Positions 1-6,413 of a DNA stretch of 12,213 bases are shown here, in pieces; positions within the stretch are counted from its first letter, which is position 1, and every line of letters starts with the position of its first letter. Origin of the DNA: Candidatus Pullichristensenella stercoripullorum (GTDB taxonomy: Bacteria; Bacillota; Clostridia; Christensenellales; Aristaeellaceae). Below the pieces are notes generated by a model. It searched no databases. It saw nothing but the letters and a program-made list of their open reading frames with translations, and was not told where the DNA came from. The translations under genes were made by a program, and so were the position numbers. The stretch is taken from assembly GCA_018712885.1 (NCBI GenBank), contig DVGE01000227.1:1-12213 (forward strand). Direction: 5' to 3'.

Positions 1-546
1 CTGGCGGGCGTCATCAGCAAGACCAACGCCATCGCCATCTTCATCAACCAGCTGCGCGAGAAGGTGGGCGTGGTCTACGGCAACCCCGAAGTGACCACCG
101 GCGGCAAGGCGCTGAAGTTCTACGCCTCCGTGCGCATCGACATCCGCAAGAGCGAGTCCATCAAGGACGGCACCGAGATCGTCGGCAACCGCGTGAAGAT
201 CAAGGTGGTCAAAAACAAGGTGGCCCCGCCCTTCAAGAGCTGTCAGGTGGACCTGCTCTACGGCGAGGGCATCTCCCGCGAGGGCGAGATGCTCGACCTG
301 GCCGTGGAGCGCGAGCTGATCAAAAAGAGCGGCTCGTTCTACTCCTACAACGGCGAGCGCATCGCCCAAGGCCGCGACGCGGCGCGCAAGTACCTAAAGG
401 AGCACCCCGATGTGTACGACGCGCTGGAAGAAAAGATACGCGCGGCGTTTTTGAGCGGCGCCACCGCCGGCAACGTGGTGGACGAGCCCGCCGAGCCGGA
501 AGAGGCCGAGGAGAACGAGGACGACCTCGACCTCGACGAGATCTAG
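1..546 (+). CDS. recA: RecA recombinase, C-terminal part (5' end outside window)
   Basis: RecA forms ATP-dependent filaments on single-stranded DNA, catalyses strand exchange and triggers the SOS response. The frame is open from base 1. The segment NQLREKVGVVYGNPEVTTGG, followed by ALKFYASVRIDIRK, is the highly conserved RecA core around DNA-binding loop 2. KVVKNKVAPPFK and the GEGISREGEMLDLAVE stretch belong to the conserved end of the core and the start of the C-terminal domain. The protein ends in a strongly acidic tail (EPEEAEENEDDLDLDEI), as is usual for RecA. About 181 residues are present of the usual ~340-350, so the Walker A part lies upstream. A rho-independent terminator follows 15 bases after the stop, so recA ends its transcription unit and no recX follows. 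Identification is certain; only the start is missing. Confidence 0.98.
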   Translation: MAGVISKTNAIAIFINQLREKVGVVYGNPEVTTGGKALKFYASVRIDIRKSESIKDGTEIVGNRVKIKVVKNKVAPPFKSCQVDLLYGEGISREGEMLDLAVERELIKKSGSFYSYNGERIAQGRDAARKYLKEHPDVYDALEEKIRAAFLSGATAGNVVDEPAEPEEAEENEDDLDLDEI

Positions 547-560
547 GGAGAAGTTCAGGA

Positions 561-606
561 AACCCCGCCCCGCCCGCAGGGAAAGACCTGCGCGGCGGGG
601 TTTTTT
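561..606 (+). terminator. Rho-independent terminator of recA
   Basis: The outer stem ccccgcc (563-569) pairs with ggcgggg (594-600), and an inner stem cgcagg (575-580) pairs with cctgcg (587-592) around a gaaaga loop. The stem runs straight into six T residues (601-606). Position just after the recA stop fits a strong intrinsic terminator. Confidence 0.92.
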
Positions 607-823
607 GCGCGCCGGAGGAAAGCCTTCGCCGCGCGAGGCGGAGGAAGCGGGCGACCCCCGCGCGGCCCGCGGTATCCGCCGGAGAAGGCCGCACGAGAAA
701 GCCCCGGCAGCGCTTCCCGACGCATCACTTCCGCGGCGCGTCGCTCTGCCGGGACCGTGCCGCCAGGGGAACATAGAGAAAGCATATCCTCAAACGTCCA
801 AAGAACGGCGACTCTATTGCGGC
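607..823. other. Intergenic stretch without a recognised gene
   Basis: This lies between the recA terminator and the terminator of the convergent actin-like gene. Open frames crossing it are high-GC shadows with Arg/Pro/Ala-rich composition, and I see no ribosome binding site matched to a sensible start. I recognise no tRNA, repeat or promoter here. Confidence 0.5.
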
Positions 824-858
824 GAAAAAATATGGGGCAACGCTGTTCGCGAAGCCCC
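824..858 (-). terminator. Terminator of the MreB-like gene (minus strand)
   Basis: Reading the minus strand, ggggc pairs with gcccc (plus positions 854-858 and 834-838). An inner cgc/gcg stem (849-851 with 841-843) is separated from it by a symmetric TT/TT internal loop. The hairpin is followed by atattttttc. It sits about 30 bases past the stop of the minus-strand gene, as expected for an intrinsic terminator. Confidence 0.75.
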
Positions 859-889
859 GTTTATTCATATTTTCTGTATATTTATGCGT

Positions 890-1909
890 TCAGTGCCGCG
901 CCCCGCGCGCCATTTTCTCCATCATCAAAAGCTCGTAGTCCTCCGGCGCTTCCAGGATCTTCGCAAGCCCCGCGCCGGCGCAGGCAAGCGGCGCGTCGGC
1001 CACGCGCACGGGGATGCCCAGGTGGTCGCCCAGGCGCTTGTCCAGCCCGGGGAGCAGCGCCCCGCCGCCGGCCAGCACGCACACGGCGTCGTTGAGGTCG
1101 GCGGCCAGTTCCTCCGGGGCGTTGTCCACCACCGAAGCCGCCATGCCGAGCAGTTCGGTCAGAACGCCCTCGCTGGCGCGCGCGGCCATTTCCGGCTTCA
1201 CGTCGAAGAGCGCGGGCAGGCGCGTTTGCAGATCCAGCCCCGCCGCGCGCATGGGCACGGGCGCGGCGTTGCGCGCCGAGGCAAGGCCGATCTTCACATC
1301 CTCGGCGGTCCTGGGGCCGATCAGAAAGCCCCGCTCGGTGCGCAGCAGGCGCGCGAGGCGCTCGTCGATGCGCGCAACGCCGTAGGGCAGATAGGCAAAG
1401 GCCGCCACCATGCCGCGGGTAAAGAGCGTGGCGGTGATCTTGCCCGCGCCCACGTCCACCAGCAGCGAGGCCGCCGGCTCGAGGATGGAAAGCCCCGCGC
1501 CTACCGCCGTGGCCGCGTCCGAGCGGATCAGCCCCGCCTCCACGCAGCCGGCGTCCAGCGCCGCCTGCAAAAGCGCGTCCTGCTGCACGGGGCGGGCAAA
1601 GGGCGCGCAGGTGATGAGGGCGCGCAGGCGCTTGGTCCGCGCGCTCTCCCCGGCGCGCGCGCAGAGCCACTGAAGCAGCCGCCGGGCGTGCTCGCCGTTG
1701 CGCAGCGTGCCGTCCGCGATGGGGAAGCACACCTCCACGCCCTCGCTCTCGCGGCCCAGCAGCGCCGCCGCCGCGTCGCCGGCGCATACGGGCTCCTCCG
1801 CCCCTTCGCGCACGGCCAGCGCCGCCGCCTGCGAAAAGACGCCGCCCTCGCCCGGCAGCGCCATGCGCGCGTTGCGCGTGCCCAGGTCTATGCCGATGTC
1901 CCAGCGCAT
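890..1909 (-). CDS. Divergent MreB/actin-like ATPase-fold protein
   Basis: Predicted 339-residue protein of the MreB branch of the actin/Hsp70 superfamily. MreB polymerises under the membrane to guide cell-wall synthesis. Visible motifs: phosphate-1 loop DIGIDLGTRN (residues 4-13), connect region IRSDAATAVGAGL (128-140), phosphate-2 loop DVGAGKITATLF (152-163), the MreB-specific IGPRTAEDVKIGLASA (197-212), and the adenosine motif ELAADLNDAVCVLAGGGALL (267-286) followed by PGLDKRLGDHLGIPV. Length is normal for MreB. Key positions differ from usual MreB: GTAN is GTRN, EEPMAAAIG is RSDAATAVG, and DIGGGTTE is DVGAGKIT, so ATP hydrolysis may be altered or lost. The ATG at 1909 is chosen because ggaggg (minus strand, 1922-1917) lies 7 bases upstream and homology begins there; a longer frame to 2095 has no such support. 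It is preceded by an extended -10 promoter and diverges from the SANT/Myb-like gene. Family certain, paralogue role unknown. Confidence 0.88.
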   Translation of the reverse strand: MRWDIGIDLGTRNARMALPGEGGVFSQAAALAVREGAEEPVCAGDAAAALLGRESEGVEVCFPIADGTLRNGEHARRLLQWLCARAGESARTKRLRALITCAPFARPVQQDALLQAALDAGCVEAGLIRSDAATAVGAGLSILEPAASLLVDVGAGKITATLFTRGMVAAFAYLPYGVARIDERLARLLRTERGFLIGPRTAEDVKIGLASARNAAPVPMRAAGLDLQTRLPALFDVKPEMAARASEGVLTELLGMAASVVDNAPEELAADLNDAVCVLAGGGALLPGLDKRLGDHLGIPVRVADAPLACAGAGLAKILEAPEDYELLMMEKMARGARH

Positions 1910-1973
1910 CCACGATCCCTCCATCTTTCGCTGTGGCCGGCGCGGGGCCGTTTTCCCGCCCGCCGGCCCGTCC

Positions 1974-1982
1974 ATTATACCA
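1974..1982 (-). promoter_or_regulatory. Extended -10 promoter of the MreB-like gene
   Basis: The minus strand reads TGG-TATAAT (TATAAT at 1979-1974), an extended -10 element 65 bases upstream of the start codon. No convincing -35 hexamer is found at 16-18 bases, which is acceptable for extended -10 promoters. Confidence 0.65.
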
Positions 1983-2004
1983 TACCCGCCGCCGATTTGG
2001 GGCG

Positions 2005-2034
2005 TTGGCAAAAATATTTCCCCAAAATTGCCAA
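2005..2034. promoter_or_regulatory. Inverted repeat in the divergent intergenic region
   Basis: TTGGCAA (2005-2011) and TTGCCAA (2028-2034) form a perfect 7-bp inverted repeat with a 16-bp AT-rich centre. It lies between the divergent actin-like and SANT/Myb-like genes, just upstream of the actin-like promoter. It could be a dimeric repressor site, perhaps of the neighbouring DNA-binding protein; that link is inference. A possible plus-strand -10 (TATATT, 2040-2045) follows, without a good -35. Confidence 0.35.
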
Positions 2035-2109
2035 ATTCGTATATTGCCGTCACCGCTTGCGCATACTCTGTATCACGGACAACATCACCGACCATTTGGA
2101 GGGGAAAGC

Positions 2110-2853
2110 ATGGAACAGGCGATCACACGCGCGCGGCGCACGGGTTGGAGCGACGACGAGAGCAAGCTTCTCTGGGAAACGGCGGACGAGGCGCAACAGC
2201 AGGGCCTGCCTTTGAAGGCGGTATTCGAGCGCATCGCCGAAAAGACCGGGCGGCGGCCCAACAGCATCCGCAACTACTACTACGCGCAGGTGCAGAAGCG
2301 CGAGGACGGCGTATCCAGGCCGGCGCGCTTCGTGCCCTTTACACAGCAGGAAGTGGACTGGCTGATGGAACAGGTGCTCACCGCCCGCGCCCAGGGGCAG
2401 AGCGTGCGCTCCTGCCTGCAATCGCTCGCCGGCGGCGACCACAGCCTGATGCTGCGCTACCAGAACAAGTACCGCGCCGTGCTCAAGAGCCGCCCCGAAT
2501 ACGTGCAAAAGCTGGTGGAAGCGCTCAACGCGCGCGGCGTGCCCTGTGAGACGCCGCAGGTCAACCACCGCGTCCGCCCGGACGTGGCCGCCGCCTGCCA
2601 GACCCTGACGGACGAGGGACGGCGCTCGGGCGACGCGGAACTGGCCCGCGCCTGCGAAACGCTGGCAAAGCACCTGCTCGGACGCCGCAGCGGGGAGCGC
2701 GAGGCGCTGTGCGAGGCGGCGCAGGCGCTGGTGGACGAGGCCAAGGTGTTCCTCGCCGCCGCGCCGGAGGAGCGCGAGCGCGCTCTGCCGGACTTCTGCG
2801 CGCGCATCGGCGAGCGCATCGGGGCATTGGAGGCGCTTTTGCCGGTGGAGTGA
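2110..2853 (+). CDS. Two-repeat SANT/Myb-like DNA-binding protein
   Basis: Predicted 247-residue soluble protein. The first SANT/Myb-like trihelical repeat starts at TGWSDDESKLLWETADEA (residues 12-29) and ends at PNSIRNYYYAQVQ (about 62). A second, similar unit runs over about 73-125, beginning FVPFTQQEVDWLMEQVLTA and ending LMLRYQNKYRAVLK. The second half is charged, Ala/Glu/Arg-rich and predicted helical, and may mediate dimerisation. Proteins with such domains in Bacillota include RsfA-type prespore regulators; I cannot claim orthology. The start is fixed by ggagggg (2098-2104) six bases before ATG. It diverges from the MreB-like gene, so it may regulate that gene or itself (inference). 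A strong hairpin about 190 bases downstream ends the unit. Confidence 0.8.
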   Translation: MEQAITRARRTGWSDDESKLLWETADEAQQQGLPLKAVFERIAEKTGRRPNSIRNYYYAQVQKREDGVSRPARFVPFTQQEVDWLMEQVLTARAQGQSVRSCLQSLAGGDHSLMLRYQNKYRAVLKSRPEYVQKLVEALNARGVPCETPQVNHRVRPDVAAACQTLTDEGRRSGDAELARACETLAKHLLGRRSGEREALCEAAQALVDEAKVFLAAAPEERERALPDFCARIGERIGALEALLPVE

Positions 2854-2911
2854 CGGAAGCGGCGCGGGCCGGGCGGCGCGAAAGGCAGGGAACAGGGCGC
2901 GCGCGGGCCCG

Positions 2912-3005
2912 GAGACGGGCACGGGGCCTCCTTCGGGTCGCGCGCGGACCGAGAGACAGGCACGGCGCTTCTTTCGGGTCGCGCGGGCCGGGAGACAGTC
3001 GCGGC
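2912..3005. repeat. Imperfect ~40-bp GC-rich tandem repeat
   Basis: Two imperfect copies (2912-2952 and 2953-2991), each beginning gagac, carrying ttcgggtcgcgcg and ending near ggaccg or ggccgg, are followed by a truncated third start (2992-3005). The offset between copies is 41 and then 39 bases. It lies in the non-coding gap after the SANT/Myb-like gene. Function unknown; possibly slippage-derived. Confidence 0.55.
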
Positions 3006-3041
3006 AGTGAATAGTTATGCGCTTCGATGAATAACACCGGG

Positions 3042-3090
3042 AACAGACCGGCCCCGCCTCCGATGCTTGTGGAGGCGGGGCCGGTCTGTT
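3042..3090. terminator. Perfect 20-bp hairpin between convergent genes, likely bidirectional terminator
   Basis: The arm at 3042-3061 is exactly complementary to 3071-3090 around a 9-base loop. It separates the plus-strand SANT/Myb-like gene from the minus-strand membrane protein gene, whose stop is 9 bases away. Both exits have only short T runs, so termination would rest on stem strength. Confidence 0.7.
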
Positions 3091-3098
3091 TCTGCCCG

Positions 3099-4139
3099 TC
3101 AGCGCTTTGGGCGGCGCCGCCGCGCCCGCAGGCGCAGGAGCATCTCGCGCGCGTCCGGCAGCAGCGGCAAAAGCGACAGCAGCGCGCAGAGCGGGGCGGC
3201 CCACGCCGCCAACGCCGGGCGGAACAACGCGAGCAGACAGGCGGCGATGAGCAGGAGGGCCGTCGGCAGCAGGCGCGGCGTGGGCGCGGCGTAGACGGCG
3301 AGGCCGATGAGGGCGGCGAAGACGGCCAGCGCCGCCGCCGCCATCCACTGCGCGCCCAGCGGCGAAAGCGCGCTCAGGGCGGCGGCGGGAACGGCGAGCA
3401 GCAGGCGCAGCGGCGCACTCTCGGCACGGTCACGGCGGAAGGGCGTGGCGGCGCATTGCAGCAGCCCCAGCCCCAGCAGGTAGCCCGCCAGTGCCCCCTG
3501 CGCGCCGCGCCGCCAGAAGCCGGCCAGCAGCAGAAGGCCGCTGAGGGGATAGAGCAGGGCGCGCAGCGTGGCCGCGGGCATGCGGACGATGGCGGCGGCG
3601 TTCGGCACGGAAAAGGTCGCCCTGCCCACGGCGACGGTCATTCCCATCGCCACGAGCGCCGAGAGCGCCGCCGCGCCCGCCATCCAGTCAAGGCCGCAGA
3701 ACGCGGCGCCCGTCAGCAGCAAGGCGCGCAAAAACGCGCTCAGCGCCGCCGTTTCCCCCTGCCCGGCGGCGCGCAGGTCTTCGTCGGCGAGGCGGGCGAG
3801 GGGCAGCGTCGCCCCGATCACCCACAGCGACCGCCATACATCCCGCGGCGGCGGCGCGGCCAGCAGCCACGCCCACACGCTGGGGGCGGCGAGCCCGAAG
3901 ACGGCGATGAGCAGAAACGTGGCCAGCAGCGCCCCCGTCCACGCGCCGCTCGTGCGCCGCAACGACACCTCCCCGGCGGCGGCGCGGCGAAAGCCCTCGG
4001 CCCCGCAGAGCGTGCAGAGCCGCCCCAGCGCGCAGGCCGCGGCCAGCGCCGCGACCTCCCGCGTCCGCCCCAGCAGCGCCGGGAGCAAGAGAAGCAGCGG
4101 CACGAACAGTTCCGAGCGCCGTGCAAGGCGTATGCGCAT
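3099..4139 (-). CDS. Unrecognised polytopic membrane protein
   Basis: About 346 residues, extremely Leu/Ala-rich, with roughly ten hydrophobic segments separated by short Arg-rich loops. Examples are LFVPLLLLLPALLG near the N-terminus, ALLATFLLIAVFGL, LLLTGAAFCGLDWMAGAAAL, and LLPTALLLIAACLLAL near the end. The C-terminus is basic (RLRARRRRPKR), suggesting it is cytoplasmic. I see no motif that identifies a transporter family. A loop of the form ADEDLRAAGQGETAALSAFL loosely recalls loops of MATE/flippase-type exporters, but this is weak. A start at 4148 would leave no space after its purine tract, whereas the ATG at 4139 has aaagga about 8 bases upstream, so I prefer 4139. It is a single-gene unit; the strand choice rests on continuous membrane-like sequence and the convergent terminator. 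Confidence 0.7.
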   Translation of the reverse strand: MRIRLARRSELFVPLLLLLPALLGRTREVAALAAACALGRLCTLCGAEGFRRAAAGEVSLRRTSGAWTGALLATFLLIAVFGLAAPSVWAWLLAAPPPRDVWRSLWVIGATLPLARLADEDLRAAGQGETAALSAFLRALLLTGAAFCGLDWMAGAAALSALVAMGMTVAVGRATFSVPNAAAIVRMPAATLRALLYPLSGLLLLAGFWRRGAQGALAGYLLGLGLLQCAATPFRRDRAESAPLRLLLAVPAAALSALSPLGAQWMAAAALAVFAALIGLAVYAAPTPRLLPTALLLIAACLLALFRPALAAWAAPLCALLSLLPLLPDAREMLLRLRARRRRPKR

Positions 4140-4447
4140 ATCATCCATCCTTTCCCGGCCGGCGGCGCTCGCCGCCCGCCAGCCGCGGTCCCAGAAGCGT
4201 TTTGCAGGCCTCCGCCGCGCTTTTGGCGCGAACGGCCCCGTGCAAACGCCCTTTTTTGCGGTTTTTCTTCCTATATATTGGCGCTTTCGCGCCGCGATCC
4301 CTGTTATCCGGGAAGCAGAAGAGGCTACCGCTTTCCCGACGCTTCCAGGGAACGGAGAAGCCCCGGCGACGCCCTGTTCATGGAAAACGGGAAGGGGCTT
4401 CGCAGCCGCGCCGCTCCCCGGGCCGGGGAGAGCCGTTGCCGTCCGTG
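4140..4447. other. Gene-free stretch leading into the parS pair
   Basis: No convincing gene is seen between the membrane-protein start and the first parS. It holds a small ggcgc/gcgcc hairpin (4280-4293, GAAA loop on the minus strand) and a neighbouring AT-rich patch containing tatata (4272-4278) that may carry the minus-strand promoter of the membrane protein gene. Open frames here are Arg/Pro-rich shadows. Confidence 0.4.
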
Positions 4448-4463
4448 TGTTTCACGTGAAACA
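4448..4463. promoter_or_regulatory. parS: parS centromere site 1
   Basis: A perfect 16-bp palindrome, TGTTTCACGTGAAACA, matches the Bacillota/Proteobacteria parS consensus bound by ParB (Spo0J). ParB loads and spreads from it, and recruits SMC for origin segregation. It lies in non-coding DNA 136 bp from site 2. Confidence 0.95.
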
Positions 4464-4583
4464 GCGAGCCCCCGCGGCGACGCCGTTCCCCCATGGGGCA
4501 AAGCAATTCGCCGCCATGTTCGTGGAGCGTGGGGGCGCCAGCTATCGCTGGCCGGGCGGCAGAGCGGGCCGTCGCCGCCGCCC

Positions 4584-4599
4584 TGTTTCACGTGAAACA
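4584..4599. promoter_or_regulatory. parS: parS centromere site 2
   Basis: The same perfect 16-bp palindrome as site 1, in the non-coding gap 41 bases past the stop of the YycJ/WalJ gene. The DNA between the two sites shows no gene. Confidence 0.95.
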
Positions 4600-4640
4600 A
4601 AGCGGTCTCTCCCGCCGCTGTTTCCACCGGCGCGCGGCGG

Positions 4641-5447
4641 CTAAAACCCCATGCGCACCGAGAAGATGCCGGTGAGCCCGTCGCGCTCGGCCACGCAGAG
4701 GGAGGCGTCGTCGCCGAGGCGCACGCCGCCGTCCGCCAGCGCCAACGCGCAGCTCTTCTCCGCCAGCGCTGGGAAGTTGTTCTCCTTGCTGAGGTGGCCG
4801 AGCACGATCTGCCGCGCCCCGCCCTTCACCAGCTCCAGCGCCGCGCGGCCCGCGTCGTCGTTGGCCAGGTGGCCGCGTCTGCCGAGTATGCGCTGTTTGA
4901 GCGCGTAGGGGTAGGGGCCGGCGCGAAGCATGTCCGGGTCGTAGTTCGATTCCAGCACCACCGCGTCGGAACCGGCGGCCACGTTCAGCCAGCTCTCGCG
5001 CACGCAGCCGATGTCCGTGGCCACGGAAAGGCGCGCGCCGCCGGCGCTGATGGCGTAGCCCACCGGCTGCGCCGCGTCGTGGGGGATGTCGAAGGCCATG
5101 ACGTTCATGCCGCCGACGTACAGATCCCGCAGCGGTTCATGCACGCGGGCGTTTTTCAGCGCCACGCCGCCGAGCTTGTCCTCCATGGCCGTCCAGGTGC
5201 CCTCGGTGGCGTAGACGGGCAGGTCGTAGCGGCGCGAGAGCACGCCCACGCCGCGAATGTGGTCGATATGCTCGTGGGTGACGAGTATGCCCGCCAACCG
5301 CGCCGGATCGACGCCGAGCCTGCGCAGTTCCGCGACCACGCGGGCGCAGGAAACGCCGGCGTCTACGAGCAGGTGCCCGCTGTCGCAGCCGACGTAGATG
5401 CTGTTGCCGCTGGAGCCGCTGAACAGCGGCGCAAAGCGAAGTTCCAA
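4641..5447 (-). CDS. yycJ: YycJ/WalJ-type metallo-beta-lactamase-fold hydrolase
   Basis: A 268-residue cytoplasmic protein of the metallo-beta-lactamase fold, YycJ/WalJ family, a predicted metal-dependent nuclease-like hydrolase often encoded near the walRK operon and the origin in Bacillota. Seen: FSGSSGNSIYVG (9-20), the HxHxDH metal motif VTHEHIDH (56-63), H123, D145 in SVATDIG, ESNYDPDML (166-174), RGHLANDD (191-198) and VLGHLSKENN (215-224). These cover the metal ligands in the expected order, and the length is normal. The start codon is TTG at 5447, supported by ggagg (minus strand, 5460-5456) 8 bases upstream and by MELRFAPLFSGSSGN aligning with family N-termini. It is the last gene of a three-gene minus-strand operon, 39 bases after the radical SAM gene. 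Exact substrate unknown. Confidence 0.9.
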   Translation of the reverse strand: MELRFAPLFSGSSGNSIYVGCDSGHLLVDAGVSCARVVAELRRLGVDPARLAGILVTHEHIDHIRGVGVLSRRYDLPVYATEGTWTAMEDKLGGVALKNARVHEPLRDLYVGGMNVMAFDIPHDAAQPVGYAISAGGARLSVATDIGCVRESWLNVAAGSDAVVLESNYDPDMLRAGPYPYALKQRILGRRGHLANDDAGRAALELVKGGARQIVLGHLSKENNFPALAEKSCALALADGGVRLGDDASLCVAERDGLTGIFSVRMGF

Positions 5448-5486
5448 GGTCTGTTCCTCCCGGCGGCGCGCGCCGCCTCTGTCGTC

Positions 5487-6413
5487 CTATCGTTCGCCGC
5501 CATCCACGCGCCCTGTTTCACGTGAAACATCCTCCGCCGGCACGCCGGTGAGGTCGAAGGCGGGGATGTACTTCTCCTCCGCCGAGGAGAGCTCCTGCAC
5601 GAAGCCGTCCTCGAGGCCGAGGTCGAAGAGGTGATCCACCACTTCGTCGTATTCCTCCTGCGTCAGCCGGCGCTCGAGCTGATCCACACCGGCGACGTTG
5701 CCCATGGGCACGTACTGCGCCATCAGGCTCACCCACGCGCCGGGCAGCTCGGCGGCGATCCAGTCCAGCACCGCCTTGCTCTCCGCCACGCGGCCGGGGA
5801 GGATGAGGTGGCGGACGATGACGCCGGAGACGATCGCGCCCTCGCCGTCCAGCCGCACCGGGCCGGTCTGCCGCACCATCTCGCGGATGGCGGCGGAGGC
5901 GTGGGCAAAGTAGTCCCTCGCCCCGGAGTAGCGCCCCGCCGCGTCCTCGAAGCGGTATTTGAGGTCGGGGAGATACACGCGCACCAGCCCTTCGAGGCGG
6001 CGGATGCTCTCCGCGCGCTCGTATCCGCCCGTGTTCCACACCACGGGTACGGGCAGGCCCCCCTCCAGCGAGGCGAGGATGGGTTCGAGAAAATGCGTGG
6101 GGTTGACGAGGTTGATGTTGTGCACGCCCTGGGCGATGAGGTCTGCATAAATATGCTTGAGCCCCTCGACGCTGACGCGCCGGCCAAAGCCCCCGTGGGA
6201 GATGCCGTAGTTCTGGCAAAAGCGGCAGCGCAGCGCGCATCCGGAGAAGAAAACCGCCCCGGAACCGCGCGTGCCGCTGATGACGGGCTCTTCGTCGAAG
6301 TGTGGCGCGGCGCGGGCGACCACGGCCTCCGCACCCATGCGGCAGACGCCGCCGCCTGTCTCCGCGCGCACGGCGTTGCACATTCGCGGGCAATTATTGC
6401 ATAAATATTCCAT
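5487..6413 (-). CDS. PflX-like radical SAM protein (putative pyruvate-formate-lyase-activating-like)
   Basis: 308 residues. An N-terminal cysteine cluster (C5, C8, C12, C24 in CNNCPRMC...GVCRMG) is followed by EEPVISGTRGSGAVFFSG and the radical SAM motif CALRCRFC (C59, C63, C66), which binds a 4Fe-4S cluster and cleaves S-adenosylmethionine. NLVNPTHFLEPI and VVWNTGGYE are typical of the PflX/COG1313 group, whose substrate is not established. Start ATG at 6413 has ggaagga (minus strand) 7 bases upstream. The start overlaps the end of the upstream phosphoesterase gene by 20 bases, implying translational coupling. The C-terminal VSRET codons contain a complete parS, so the DNA there serves both coding and segregation. 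Fold is certain, reaction unknown. Confidence 0.9.
   Translation of the reverse strand: MEYLCNNCPRMCNAVRAETGGGVCRMGAEAVVARAAPHFDEEPVISGTRGSGAVFFSGCALRCRFCQNYGISHGGFGRRVSVEGLKHIYADLIAQGVHNINLVNPTHFLEPILASLEGGLPVPVVWNTGGYERAESIRRLEGLVRVYLPDLKYRFEDAAGRYSGARDYFAHASAAIREMVRQTGPVRLDGEGAIVSGVIVRHLILPGRVAESKAVLDWIAAELPGAWVSLMAQYVPMGNVAGVDQLERRLTQEEYDEVVDHLFDLGLEDGFVQELSSAEEKYIPAFDLTGVPAEDVSRETGRVDGGER
5514..5529. promoter_or_regulatory. parS: parS centromere site 3, inside a coding sequence
   Basis: A perfect TGTTTCACGTGAAACA lying within the last codons of the radical SAM gene, where it reads DVSRETG. It is about 930 bp from site 2. parS sites inside genes are known, for example in Bacillus spo0J. 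Confidence 0.95.

Noticed and set aside
605..2215. Long plus-strand open frame opposite the MreB-like gene
   Set aside because: Low-complexity Arg/His/Gln-rich translation antisense to a gene with clear actin-like motifs.
4311..4320. DnaA-box-like ttatccggg as sign of an origin
   Set aside because: Only a partial match and isolated; no cluster of boxes or AT-rich unwinding region is seen.
4325..4627. Minus-strand 100-codon frame spanning both parS sites
   Set aside because: No family resemblance; it includes VSRET only because it reads through parS, and no ribosome site supports it.
3027..4644. Plus-strand open frames opposite the membrane protein gene
   Set aside because: Arg/Gln/Pro-rich shadows; the minus strand gives a coherent polytopic membrane protein with a matched terminator.
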